Shown: positions 35,403-46,758, numbered from the stretch's first letter. The stretch: DNA of 64,000 bases from Micromussa lordhowensis (GCA_964020085.1 OZ026596.1:29457822-29521821); one strand, 5' to 3'. Notes: generated from the letters alone by a model not told the origin. A program made the numbers and translations.

Positions 35403-37832
35403 ATGGAGCATTTTTTCTTGGTCGTCGTTCTCTGCTTCACTTGGGCACACCAGGCTTTCAGTGACAGTAAGTACAGAACAGACGTTACGATACATTCCCC
35501 TCCCGTTCTTAGTTGATTCGACTGAAACAGTATCTAAAGCCCTGGTCAAACGGCGCATGATAGTCGATGATAGTTGATGATCTCCTAACTATCAGGAACT
35601 ATCATACGCGTGGTCAAACAAGAAAAACCATCATCGACTATCATGCGCCGTTTGACCAGGGCTTAAAGAAAAATCGTTTAGAATAATACATCATTATCAA
35701 ACTAGATAATACAGATTGCGCACATTTTAACGTGAGGGAGGTTCACGGCAATGAAAAGTTTGCTGGGAATCCTTCAGTTGGAGTCGGCTCTCTTGCTCTA
35801 AAGTCCATTTCCCAATCAATTATTGTTTTAAGTTTTTAAGAAACCTATGGGCCACTCGACGTGCAGCGCAAGCCTTTTGCGATGTCGACTTTGTGATTCT
35901 TGCGGTTTTTATAATCCGATCGATCTGCAATAATGATATTCCAGCCAAAATAAACGGCAAAATATTTACTCCACTGTAAGTAAGCAGATTACTAACATGA
36001 AACAGCAAACGTGTCATCACCAGTCGCAAAAATTAATCCCCTTTTCATCCAAATTCTATACAGTAGTTCCTCGTGGTGTTAGTTTTTCTAAATATTATGC
36101 TTTATGACACTGGTTTTTTTTGCGACCTCATGAGAGGATTGTCTCTGAGGGTGCGAGGTTTAAGCTGACATCATATTTCAGGTTTGATGAACAGATATAA
36201 AGAGTGTTATGGGGTCAGTTATGTCAATCAAAGAGTTCGTCCTGTCTCCAGACTCCCCTCAATCTGTTTCCTTACGAAATTCTTCCTCCAAGAATAATTA
36301 CTCAACCTCTGGCAGGACCGGACTTTTGTTTTGAGCATGCGCAGAGCTCTCCTTTCTTTTGTATCCTGTGTCTTGAATTTTGTTTTATCAGTATCAGAGC
36401 TTTGTTACTTTACTCGTAAAATCCCTTTGAAGAGTACATTTTGTTGTTCGCAATTTTCTTTTCCTTATTACTACTTTCTTTCTAACAGGTCATGACAAAT
36501 GGAACTATGTTATAGGTGGCCCTCATGGTAAGTGTTTTCGTATTAAATTATTATTAAACCCTTGAAGGGTTTACCTTTCAGATGTAGCAGTGATATTCCC
36601 GGTTTAAGGCGGGGGTAAACGTGAAAGCTGTTTTGAGGTCGCTTAGCACGGCCTTTCTGCCCATATCGCGGTCACGTTTCAACAGTGTGTTCAAGCGACA
36701 CTAAATCTCTCTGCTTATCTCATTAACCACTGTTTGGCGGTTTTGTGTAAATTTTTGGGTGATTTTTAGGCATTTTGGGAAAGAGATATTTTTTCTCAAA
36801 GGATAGGTTAAATTGAAATATGAAATGTTGAAGATTTGATGGATTTGGAAAATTGAAATTTGAAGTGAAGAATTAGTAGACGGATACCAAACAGTCCCCT
36901 AGCAACCTGGGACTCTCTTTTGCGGGGGTCAACTGTCTTGCAGTGTTTTCAACCCATCTCAATCCTAACAATTTCTTTTTTTATATCACTTCAAATTTCA
37001 CGCCTATTCATGTTTACTCCCGCCTTAATAAACTCGAACAAAAATAACAAATAAACATTAGAATCTCGGCCATTTTGAAAGATGTTGACCAACACTTATG
37101 CATCCTCTCTCACTCCTCCCGTCCAAAAATAAACCCACAAAATCTAGGACGCAAAAATCCCCCTGATAATAAAGCCCTATCCACTGACTCCTCTCCCCCC
37201 TCCACCCATCCAGGAAGCGTAGAAATGTTCAGTCGTTCCAGGGTGTAACGTAATATAGCGTTCGCACTGACTAGCCAAGTACAAACGCATACGTTGTTAT
37301 CTCGCGTAACTATGGAAACATGGTTAACACCAAACTGATTGTTGGGCTTTGCGCCCACTTACTTACTTTCCCGGATTTCCTCATAGGCCCAACGAAGTGG
37401 GGGGGTGTGTGCCAGACGGGAAAGAAACAAACACCGATCGACATAAAAAGCGCAGATACAACTTGGAAGAAAGACTTCGGTGATCTCGTTCTCGAGAAAT
37501 ACGACAGCACGCCCAACGTTAACTTTATCGCAGGCAACAATGGCCACGCCTTTTCTATGTCGTTCCCCGATGACACCTACACGGTAACAGGGGCAGGCAT
37601 CACTGATGTTTACAACACGGTTCAGTTTCACTTGCACTGGGGCTCAACAAACATGCGAGGGTCGGAACACTTCCTAGACGGTAAACAATACGCGGCTGAG
37701 GTAAGTGACTTCGTTTTCAAGGAGTCCAGTCCCGGTATTTTCAGAGTTACTTTGGCCACCTACAAAATCAGCTTCAAATTGAAGGAAATCTGAAAATAGT
37801 AGTTTACTAAGATGAAAAAAATGATGATAGTC

Positions 37833-37866
<34 letters not shown>

Positions 37867-40416
37867 ATAAAGGAAAGGATGGTTAAGAAAGGAGAATATT
37901 AACACGGATTACAAACCTGGGCACCATCTCGACGTGCGAGCAGATTGAGTACCAGTTTGACCAAGAATCTCGGAATTTTAGGAACGGGAACAAATGGTAC
38001 AGAAATTTTCAGGAAAAGTTTCCAGGAAAACCAAAAATTGATTCATTTCCAGAGTTTCGAATTTGTCGCGCTGCTAGCATTATTTGAATTTAAATTTTAC
38101 TTTAAGCTTCCTTCCTTCCTTCATTATTCCGCCCTTCCTTGCTTTTGTTCTTTAATTTTTCTTTCTTCTTTTACAGTTGCACTTCGTCAGCTACAACAAC
38201 AAGTATAATAACCTTACCACAGCAGTTAGCAAATCTGATGGACTCGCTGTTCTGGGTGTATTCTTGATGGTATGTATTTTTAAACTTCTCGATTGTAGTC
38301 GAACCTCTCCATAACGACCATCTTGGAGACAGAGGAAACACTGCCAAGGTTTTCAGTGGAAACCTCAAACGGCAAACCGCTAGAAGTCACGTGACAAAGT
38401 GCTACGGTCACGTTTGGAGTTCTCAACGCGGGTTTTTAACGCCGAGAAGAAGGTTTTCACGGAAGTGATTTACTTGAACGATTTTTATCCTGAATTTCTG
38501 TTTATACCACGTGCTCAGTAAGAAAATTAGTAAACCAGTCTTCTTAGTACATGCTTAGATATAATTTTTAGCCAATGAGTGAAAATAGGACTTCTTGCTT
38601 CCATTTGAAAATCAACACTGCTGTTGTCTGGAAATTCAATATGGCGGCCTCTTCAAGTGAAATAATTCTTTCATGTTTTCGTAGCTAAACCGATAGAGGC
38701 CACAAACGTCTAACGCCAAGCGCCTAACCTGAAACTCCCTTTTGCGGTTTGCCGTTAACATGAAAACCTTGGTGCTAAATGTCTCTTGGTGCTAAATATA
38801 CAGGGAAATCTTAGACCGATATACAGGGAAATCTCAGACCGAGGCCTTGATATATTAACATAACGGTGCAAAGGACCGCAAACGAAAATGCTGCCTGTTT
38901 ACGTAGGATCTGTAAAAGATCTGATCAGCCAAAAATAGAAAGAATAGCAAACAATGATGCAAGGCTGATACTACGTGCTTGCTACACCGTGCTGACGAGA
39001 CCCAACAAGGTCGAAACAGCTGTCCACGGTTGCAATTTGGCTTTCAGTTTGGACTCTATCATGTCGTTGCCCCGTTAGGCTTTCTACGTAGTATCAGCCT
39101 TGCATCATTGTTTGCTATTCTTTCTATTTTTGGCTGATCAGATCTTTTACAGATCCTACGTAAACAGGCAGCATTTTCGTTTGCGGTCCTTTGCACCATT
39201 ATGTTAAACTGTTCAGTTTTTTGGGGGCCGTAGGTCTTTTCAGATCCGATATGCTGCTCATTTTTAACATGGTTTGGCCATGATTTTCCTGCGGGACAGT
39301 TTTTGTCTGTCCGCAGTTTCCTTATCGCGGCAACGACATGATATTCTGGATTTTTCCTATTGTCCCTTGTCACGCGTTTTGCATGTGACATTGGCCAATT
39401 TGCAAAGATTTGGATTTGAGTTTCATCTGAGGTCATCACCATCTGCATTCAGTAAGTATATGGATGTCAGTCAACCAGCTGATCACTTCATAGCTTGCTA
39501 CACCGTGCTGACGAGACCCAACAAGGTCGAAACAGCTGTCCACGGTTGCAATTTGGCTTTCAGTTTGGACTCTATCATGTCGTTGCCCCGTTAGGCTTTC
39601 TACGTAGTATCAGCCTTGCATCATTGTTTGCTATTCTTGATATATTGACCGAGTGACAGCGAGGTCCGGCAATACATCAAGGCTGAGGTCTGAGATTTCC
39701 CTGTAATGACCGAACGGACGAGGTTAATAAGTTGTTTATTATATGGCCTTTTTAGCGGTGGGAAAAAAAACTGGAAGCGCTTTCCAATATCCGTTTGCGC
39801 GCGCGAGAGATCATTCGAGGCCATGTTCACTGAGAAAACCCTGGCCGTGCGATCGAAACCAGAAGGGACAGTAAAAACAGTTTCTTTGAAAATGAGACAA
39901 TTTTTGCCTTTATTACGCCAAGATCTAGTTCAAATTTAACATTGAAATTTTTTTTTATAATGCCCGGTCATTACAAGAAAATAATGCCCGCTCAGCAGCC
40001 AATCAGAGCGCGCGTACTATTGTAGCCATATAATAAAGTGATATGACGCCTGTTTTTTTTTCGCCTTGGGTACGCAATTTTTCATCATTTTTTTCAAATG
40101 CTTTATTGTAGCATGTAAATACGTAACACACGCACTTTATAACCAAAATAGAAAACTCTTAGTTGCAATAAAGATAATTGAAACAGAAAATTAGCTAATC
40201 GAGCTAATCGAACTGAGTGAAATTAGTATTTATATAAAGAAGTTGATTGGCGATAAAGCTCAAGGCTGGGGAGTAATAAGAAGACAAAAAAAGGGAAAAA
40301 AGGAAACCAACAACAAATAAGTGAAGAAGTGAGCCATTTTAGAGTAGAGGCCATTTTAAACTGGAGGTGGCCGGAAGTGGATGTTCGACTGTTTACTTAT
40401 TTATTGATTTTATTGG

Positions 40417-40476
<60 letters not shown>

Positions 40477-42920
40477 GGACCACCTTATGAAACGAGATGA
40501 CATTCATACTTCGTGACAAATTAAATGAACATGACAGTCGTATTTTTAATTTTTGTTCAGGTTGAAGGCGATAATAATGCAAATTATAACTTTCTGGAAG
40601 AAACCAAAGATGTCATTAACAAGAGTAAGTAGTGTGGTGTCTCTATCTTCAACAATAGCATTTTATTACTTCGCCTTACTAAACTAAAAACGCAATATTT
40701 AAAAAAAAGTTTCAGCGGTCACTATTTGCCACTACTGGTAGTTTTAATGCAGATTTTTGTTTTTTGCATATGGAAAACACATTAGTCATCTCATAACACA
40801 TCCAGCTTCATTTTTGGATATAGGATACATGCTTCACGGTACTGTATTCTATTTGAAAAATTAGATTGTGAGCTCGGGAATTCTATCGCCAGGGCGCCAC
40901 AGAAATCGAGAGCGAATAATCTGAATGTTTTAGTATAAATCTGGTAGTCGTTCAATACTTTCACTAAACAGTCCTCTTCACAGACGCTTGGAAAACGCAA
41001 AGGAGCGGCCTCCCTTTTCTTAACAACCGCATACTGCTAGGCAACTCTACACCCTCTGCAAACCTAATGAAAATGATTCTATATGCCCAAGAGACACTTC
41101 ATGTAAGCTGTCATGATCGAATGCAAATTCTTGAAGTAGTTTTGTTTTTTTCCAGGAGCCAGCCACTGATATTCCACGTTTCTTATTGTTCACACAGGCA
41201 CTTCAAAAGGGGGCATAGCCTCATTCAATTTGCGAGGGTTGCTGCCAAGCAACCTGACCAAGTTCTTCCGGTATTCGGGTTCTCTCACCACCCCTGGCTG
41301 CGATGAAAGCGTGACTTGGACAGTTTTTAAAGATGCTGTCAAAATATCCGAGTACCAGGTACCGTACCGTGTTCCTCGATGAAACTCTGGGCTCCGAATA
41401 AACGCCGGCCCCGGTGTTTATTCGAGATACTTGGGTAGAAGGGTTAGCGCAGTGATTTGAGCGCTCGTCTCCCAAGAATGCAGCCTGGTCTAGCAATAGG
41501 TCACGTTCGATATACCAATATTCTAACATGGCTCCGAGGCTTTCAGGACAAACTTCTATATTTGGTGGTGTTTTCTATGTATCCAAGTCTCTTTTGGGAA
41601 TTGCAAGACAAAAGAAACTTTGCAATTTTGACCCGAAGGCCTCGGATCCATGTTAGAATGTTTATATATCGATTGCCAGACCAGGCATCATGTAAAAATG
41701 CAAATCTTATTTATAGTGGTCATGCACTTACCTATACAAGCACGAAGCTTAGCCAGTTTACAGGCATGCCACTGAAACAAAGGAAACAGATATTTCAAAT
41801 AAACGTAACATAGTTAAAATTCCCAACTGGCAGGAGGCAGACCAGTTGGTGGCTATTTACAAAGGGTGACCGAGGATTTGAACTCGGGACTACCGAGAAA
41901 CAAATCCCGCTAGTGACAGGCTGGAGGCCTTGAGCCTGGGACCTCCGGATTACAACACCAGCGCCCTAAACTACTCGGCCACGCTGCCTCCTTAAGTGGG
42001 CTGCGTTTGTTGTTGACTCCTGCCTTGCTCCGAGGGTCGTTTTCTCTCTCCACAAAAACAAATACAAGTTCTAAAATCCAACTCGATCTTCTTCGAGAAA
42101 GTACCTCGAGGAAGAGAGAGGAGCCTGGAAACGAGGTTGAACCCATCCGCATGAATCAAACGTTTGGCCCAGCCATGATGATCTGGATGGGGGAATTTAA
42201 CTTATCATTACTTATCGCTAAAAATTGGTCCTAATTTAAACTGTCAGCCAACTTTTCCGTGCACTTGAATGCCTTACTTTCTTATTTTTTTTCTTCGTGA
42301 AGCCTGGCGGGCAGGAGTAAACGAAAATAAACGAATTTAAAATTGGTGGATCTTCAGGCCCCCGTTTGTTGTCGTCGTAGTTATGGCTGAGGACAATGTA
42401 AAATGAAAAAGTTAGTTGAGATGTAAACCTCAGGTTGTTGGAAGGCGAAATACAGAATTACTTAACCATAGTCATTTGATTTTGACGTATTTCCGGCGGT
42501 CACTGGGTTGGAACTAAGTGACAGCCGGAAATACTTCTGCGTTGGCAGGCTACACTCTGATTGGCCGAGACACGTGTCTCCAAGCGCATACTGAAAGTTC
42601 ACGTGATTATCTTGCCTGTGATTAATGACCCTGTGACACCTTTTTAGATGCCTAATCACTGACTAGGTTCTTTATTACAGATAAACCTTCTACGCATGCT
42701 CATGGACAGCGATGATGTAAAGATGGTCAACAATTACCGTCCACTTCAAGACCTCAACAACCGAACAGTTTACTCTAGTTTCAATGTTAGCACACCTACA
42801 GATAGCACACCTACAGCTAGCACACCTTCAACAGAAGGCCCCAAAGCCGATGCGACGGCTGTCAGCATGACTGCTGCTCTGTTCTTATTGATGCTGGTTG
42901 CTGCTTTTGTCATGCATTAA
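35403..42920 (+). CDS. Alpha-carbonic anhydrase, secreted and C-terminally anchored (CA-2)
   Basis: Tandem paralogue of CA-1. Seven coding exons: 35403-35466, 36489-36527, 37387-37700, 38177-38269, 40561-40624, 41198-41358, 42681-42920, giving 324 residues with exon phases identical to CA-1. A signal peptide covers about residues 1-20. Zinc ligands are H116, H118 and H141; proton shuttle H88; E128 and T222/T223 complete the active site; C43 and C226 suit the extracellular disulfide. Before the hydrophobic C-terminal segment there is a short Ser-Thr-Pro repeat (about residues 282-296), absent from CA-1, that may act as an O-glycosylated spacer. The C-terminus again lacks a basic tail, which favours a GPI anchor. 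An acceptor 13 bases before the ATG (exon start 35390) implies an upstream untranslated exon. Introns are crowded with MITEs, SINEs and, in intron 4, a hammerhead retrozyme on the sense strand. Confidence 0.94.
35538..35663. mobile_element. PIF/Harbinger-like MITE (CA-2 intron 1)
   Basis: Near-perfect inverted ends starting AGCCCTGGTCAAACGGCGCA, flanked by TAA on both sides (35535-35537 and 35664-35666). A 3-bp TAA-type duplication is characteristic of PIF/Harbinger. The 126-bp element is almost entirely hairpin. Confidence 0.75.
37838..37864. repeat. AAT microsatellite
   Basis: About nine AAT units in CA-2 intron 3. Confidence 0.9.
38344..38772. mobile_element. MITE (CA-2 intron 4)
   Basis: The ends CCAAGGTTTTCA and TGAAAACCTTGG are followed inward by matching aacggcaaaccgc / gcggtttgccgtt blocks, about 35 bp of inverted repeat. 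No frame. Confidence 0.68.
38979..39035 (+). ncRNA. Hammerhead ribozyme, type I, copy 1
   Basis: Helix I: TTGC (38979-38982) with GCAA, and CCGTG (38987-38991) with CACGG (39025-39029), separated by an internal loop suited to tertiary contacts. Core box CTGACGA at 38992-38998. Helix II: GACC/GGTC with loop CAACAA. Core GAAA at 39013-39016. Helix III is only CAG/CTG with no loop. Predicted cleavage after the GTC at 39022-39024. All conserved core bases are present. The minimal helix III suggests cleavage works best between two copies, as reported for short-helix-III hammerheads of newt satellites and Penelope-like elements. Confidence 0.88.
39495..39551 (+). ncRNA. Hammerhead ribozyme, type I, copy 2
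   Basis: Identical over its full length to the copy at 38979-39035, offset by 516 bases. Core box CTGACGA at 39508-39514 and predicted cleavage after 39540. Cleavage at both copies would release a 516-nt RNA from the CA-2 intron. Confidence 0.88.
39735..40037. mobile_element. MITE with TTTATTATATGGC ends (CA-2 intron 4)
   Basis: The ends TTTATTATATGGC and GCCATATAATAAA enclose about 280 bp without a frame. The same ends bound one half of the twin-hairpin elements at 45988-46226 and 51334-51646, so this is a related family. Confidence 0.68.
40412..40475. repeat. TTGA microsatellite
   Basis: About sixteen TTGA units in CA-2 intron 4. It may be a LINE-type tail, but no body is attached. Confidence 0.93.
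40849..41040. repeat. Inverted, degraded copy of the 7426-7731 foldback unit
   Basis: A decayed gattatgagctcgag-type hairpin (40860-40920) is followed by tttagtataaatctgg and a flank matching the reverse complement of 7540-7630. It lies in CA-2 intron 5. Confidence 0.6.
41443..41518 (+). mobile_element. tRNA-like SINE head (CA-2 intron 6)
   Basis: An A-box-like region (ggttagcgcagtgatttgag) and a weak B box (gttcgatata) have tRNA-like spacing. The following sequence is a foldback element, which may have cut the SINE. Confidence 0.45.
41520..41659. mobile_element. Foldback MITE (CA-2 intron 6)
   Basis: Arms ATTCTAACATGGCTCCGAGG and the near reverse complement ending in CCATGTTAGAAT, about 40 bp with mismatches, around a short loop. 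Confidence 0.7.
41770..41993 (-). mobile_element. tRNA-derived SINE, copy 3 (CA-2 intron 6)
   Basis: Same family and strand as 15405-15653 and 23019-23297, recognised by the cccaactgg, gaccagttgg and gggactaccgag blocks and by the tRNA-like head at its right end. Confidence 0.72.
42487..42534. repeat. Short hairpin (CA-2 intron 6)
   Basis: GTATTTCCGGC and GCCGGAAATAC, extended by TCACT/AGTGA, form a stem of about 17 bp around a 12-base loop. It lies about 150 bases before exon 7. Confidence 0.7.
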
Positions 42921-44885
42921 ATTTCACGCTTGTCATATGAGCACTGGAGAAATATATACATCTCCAGCTGTTGCAATAGCTTGCTTGCCGTAGTTTTATC
43001 AACACCAGAGACTTTGCTGGCGGATTCTTTTAGACCTATAGGCCAAAGAAACCTTCGGTGTCCAAGTTTGCCTGTGTACAGCCGCCCGCTCTCTTATTTC
43101 GACTATTTTTGAAGAGAGTGCGCGATTGCACACAGGCTATAGGTGTTGAGTATGTTTTCGTTAGAACGTTTTCGTAGTAGTCTTGCAATAGCCTGAACAA
43201 AGAGAAGTCTCTACTTTAAGGTCACGTGCACATAACGTCATCAGAATGGAACTTTTTGGGATTCTAGTCTCAGACCTCTGTAGAGCAGGAGAAAAGAAGA
43301 GAGACTTTCGTTTATCCAGGCTAGATTTAATTGTTAGTTAGCATTTGTTGCCTTGATATACAAAGCCTTATTAAGAGTCATCGACACCTCAATTTCACTT
43401 GTACAATAACGCAAATACAAACAACGGGGAGAAAACATTGTCGGGTTATCACTGATGTATCATACATCTTTGTAATTGAGTTGCAATCTGTAATGGTTTA
43501 GAAATGAAAAGGTTAGAAAGTTCCCATCATAAGTAATGCACTGGTCAGCGATCAGAAAACAAAGGCATATAGCTTTGAAAGAAACATCATATTTCTAGAT
43601 CAATATATTGGTTTTAAGGGGAAATAAAGTGTCGATGAATCTTGTTGAAGTTTAGTTTTTGCTTAGTTTTGAAGTTTAGTTTCTCGACCGTTCCCAGCTG
43701 GAGCAAGTTTCACAAGGGAGGATTCGGGAATTTAGAAAGGGGGAACATAGTGATTGGGGTGAGAAACCAGGGGGGATAATGGGGGTATTCAACAGAATTA
43801 AGGGTCTTAGTCAAAGCATTTTCCCATTCCCATTCTACTTAAGGGTTCTTTTTTAAATTTAAGAAACCTGTATCTTTTGTATTTGAAGTTTGATTTGCAC
43901 GACGCTTGAGGGCGCTTTTTTCAAGAAATTTGCACTTTTGCTAGCTAGAATCTTTGTTGCGGAGTAGCTGCAAACTTATGTAACCGAAGTTGTGTAACGT
44001 TATTACAACGTGAAATAAAGAAACAGTATTTTGCACGAGTATTACTTGAAGTGTTGTCCTTAGAACGTTCCCTCAGTGGGAGTGAGTGAGGCCCGCTCGT
44101 ACTCATTTTTGGGCTCAAAATTCAAATTCAACATTCCAGACCACAATACCAAGTTTTAGGACTGGACCCTCTGAGAAAGTACCATTGGAATGTGACCCTT
44201 TACCTTCCAGATATCTTCGAAGTCTTTTTTAGTCCCTTTCTGAATTTTCTTGAAGGACATTAGCAAACAGTTACGATGGTTTCATGTTTGTATGAACTCC
44301 AACAAATCTAAGGGTTTTTCAAGGTCTGAGTGTGCTTTGCACGGACTTTCAACCAGGCTTTCAAACTCAATTTTCAAGGTGCGAGCGAACTCTTTGCGAC
44401 GCTCATTATGGTTAGATGGGAAATAGTTGCACTGATTTCTTTTTAACACAAGAGAATTAAGTATTTTCTCCTTAGTCAACCATGTCACGCAAACATAGCT
44501 ACGGTTCCACTTTTGCTTACGACGGACGGAGAAATAAGGACTTTACCCATAGGGAGTCTGTGTTTTGTGCGTGACCTTTATTCCCACAATAAAACTGCCC
44601 ACGGGAAATCACGATGGATGCATCAAAGAGAACAAAAGAATTACCCATGACATTCCCAGAACAAAGTCGTAAAGTTTATCCATGGTTCACCTAACCAGAA
44701 AAGTTGTTCAACCAATCGAGTGGAAGGAAATGGTAAATACAGGAAACCGCATCACACGCTGGGCATATATTTGTGGTGTTGAGTTGAAATGGCGTGAAAT
44801 AACCGGGCAGGTACCAAATATTCGGGAGACAAGGCAACAACTTTGCATGGCCAACTTTCCTGGTTAACTGTGATTACTTGATGGT
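42921..44885. other. 3' UTR of CA-2 and downstream intergenic sequence
   Basis: Part of this is probably the CA-2 3' untranslated region. No further gene or clear repeat is recognised. Confidence 0.45.
43623..43628 (+). terminator. Candidate polyadenylation signal of CA-2
   Basis: AATAAA about 700 bases after the CA-2 stop, similar to the distance seen for CA-1. A second AATAAA lies near 44015. Confidence 0.4.
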
Positions 44886-45420
44886 ATGGTATACTTTATT
44901 TAAATCAAGGAAACACGCTAGCCCCAACAACATTCAGCTGGTTTCCATGGGGGCGTGTTTGTACAGATATAAAAGACACTAAAGCTAATAATACAAGATT
45001 AATTAGGTCTAAAGTCATAAAAAATTCAACTATTATGAATTAGGTACATATTATAACCTAAGTACATGACTACTAATATAGTAAATCTAAAACTACAAAA
45101 TTTCAACTAGAACAAACTAAGTACATTTGTAAACTAAGTACGTGTGGCATGACATGACCCAATTACGTTTTGATATATTTATTAAATGAGTGTGTCGATT
45201 CCGCTAGTTTTGCTTCGCTAGGGAGTTGGTTCCAAAGCATTGCGCCGCTATATTTAAAACGTCTTTTTAGAAACTCTCTCTTCGGTTTAGGAAGTGTCAG
45301 ATCAGTAGCACCATTTCTGAGATGATCATCAGTCTGATCAACATTCCTTCTAACAAAGGAGTTCCTAAGGTTGGGCGCGGTGTCGTCGTTTGATTTGATT
45401 ACTTTCAGTGGTGCATAGTT
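44886..45420 (-). pseudogene. LINE 3' end with pol C-terminal fragment
   Basis: On the minus strand a frame ending at a TAA (45163-45165) encodes about 85 residues of the type that closes many animal non-LTR pol proteins, with the hallmark RRFKYSGAMLWNQLPSEAK. A stop interrupts the frame at about 45435. The 3' UTR continues to 44886. 5'-truncated, dead copy. Confidence 0.72.
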
Positions 45421-45439
45421 TTGTAATTCGTTTTCTTTT

Positions 45440-45987
45440 CACAGCACATTTTGACCAGAAGATGCAAAACAGGATGCGGCGTTATACAACGGCTATTTAT
45501 TCCAGCGAAATCGGGAGCAAGAGAGTTATCAAAACCCAGCACCGGTAGCATACGCTCCATATCGCTACTATTCTTAAAACGAAGTTTTAGATCGCTAAAT
45601 CAAACGGAAAGAACGACTGCAAGCAAACCAATCGTTTCGCGATCCATGATGAATTAAATTTCCCGAGCCATGCAGGTCAAAAGTTGACGTCGTGTAACTA
45701 GTTGGACTACTAGCAGTTTATGATATGGCAAGCAATTCTTCGGCCAAATTGGGCGTTCTGATTGGCTAATTACCACGAAACGGACCATTACCATGGTCCG
45801 TTTGTATTTTTTCCCGTTCGTTCCCGGGAAATTCAGTTCAAAGTCGCGCGAAACACAAAGAGGAAATCGGGCGTTCCATATAATAAACTACCTACTAACC
45901 TAGCTTGCTCAAGCCGTACTAATGCTCGGTCCGTACGGCCACGACCTCGGGCCAATATTCCCAAATACGGCCCTCGCGCTCGGTTAG
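45440..45987. other. Unassigned sequence with small palindromes
   Basis: No gene is supported. There is a short perfect palindrome around 45779-45800 (acggaccat / atggtccgt), and another catata-type block near 45878 resembling the ends of the neighbouring MITE. Confidence 0.4.
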
Positions 45988-46226
45988 TAACCAGAAATTA
46001 TTATATGGCGGCTAGCTCCGTGGGCGGGCAAGATGAATCAAATCCTGCGCTGAAAGCCATATAATAAATCCTTTATTGACCAAGCTTGTTAGGTCAAGAT
46101 GGCCTGATATTGGCCTCGTTCTTTTTTTGCGTGTTTATGGACTTCGACTCCGTCTCGGTCCATAGACACGCAAAAAAAGAACTCGGCCGATATCCAGCCA
46201 TCTTGACCTCACACTTGGTCAATAAC
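45988..46226. mobile_element. Twin-hairpin composite MITE, copy 1
   Basis: Two adjacent palindromes. The first is bounded by attattatatggc and gccatataataaa. The second is bounded by tttattgaccaagct and cttggtcaataac, with a gcaaaaaaagaac stem at its centre. The same pair, in opposite orientation, is found at 51334-51646. Confidence 0.78.
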
Positions 46227-46688
46227 CCATATATATATAGCCTGATGGCCGGAAAATGTAATTTCTGACGTTTGAGGGACGAATTAGTCGGAAATTATTA
46301 TTCTAGGTCGGTCAGTCGGGAGTGTTCCCCTTTCGATTTGATCTATTCGTGTAAATTAACTGTAGAATGCCCTTTCCTCGGGGCATCGTACTGCTGCATT
46401 AGATGAGGAATACGTTTCCACATATTTTTTGGCCATATCTAAAGGGTGGTTTTTTAGTGGTTTTTCGTATCTGGCGTAGTACAGTTTCTGAATTCTTGGA
46501 ATTTTCAGCTAATTTTGTGAGGTAAACATATGAATAATTAATAGATATTCGGATACATTAGGATACATTGAATCGCACGGCTCATGGCTGACTGACTCAT
46601 CCTCAATAAACTTTTCACATTGAATGTCTCGTGTGAGTGTAGTCAGAATCCCAAGCTGATCCAAACCCAAGCTGATCTCAACCGAAGC

Positions 46689-46758
46689 CAATTAGCCATT
46701 GGGAGACCTCGGGCAGGTGTGTACAATTAGCCATTGGGAGACCTCGGGCAGGTGTGTA
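46689..46758. repeat. 35-bp tandem repeat, two copies
   Basis: The unit starting caattagccattggg occurs at 46689 and 46724 with no visible difference. Confidence 0.93.

Larger units (their letters stand above)
38857..39635 (+). mobile_element. Hammerhead retrozyme (non-autonomous retroelement), CA-2 intron 4
   Basis: A 779-bp insertion flanked by an 11-bp target duplication CTTGATATATT (38846-38856 and 39636-39646). It consists of an inverted 120-bp fragment (38857-38976, reverse complement of 39086-39205) joined directly to a forward array that starts at one hammerhead ribozyme (38979) and runs past a second copy (39495). The two predicted cleavage sites are 516 nt apart and the direct repeat covers about 145 bp (38977-39121 and 39493-39637). 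No protein is encoded. Direct partial repeats with an inverted 5' fragment are typical of Penelope-like insertions, and retrozymes of metazoans are thought to be mobilised by such elements. The orientation is the same as CA-2 transcription. Confidence 0.85.
38822..39705. repeat. Foldback element split by the retrozyme
   Basis: Arms 38822-38856 (tacagggaaatctcagacc and on) and 39671-39705 (reverse complement with a few changes) flank the retrozyme insertion. The retrozyme target duplication lies at the inner end of the left arm. Confidence 0.72.

Noticed and set aside
40412..40475. Regular short repeat that could suggest a CRISPR-like array
   Set aside because: It is a 4-bp microsatellite without spacers, in animal DNA.
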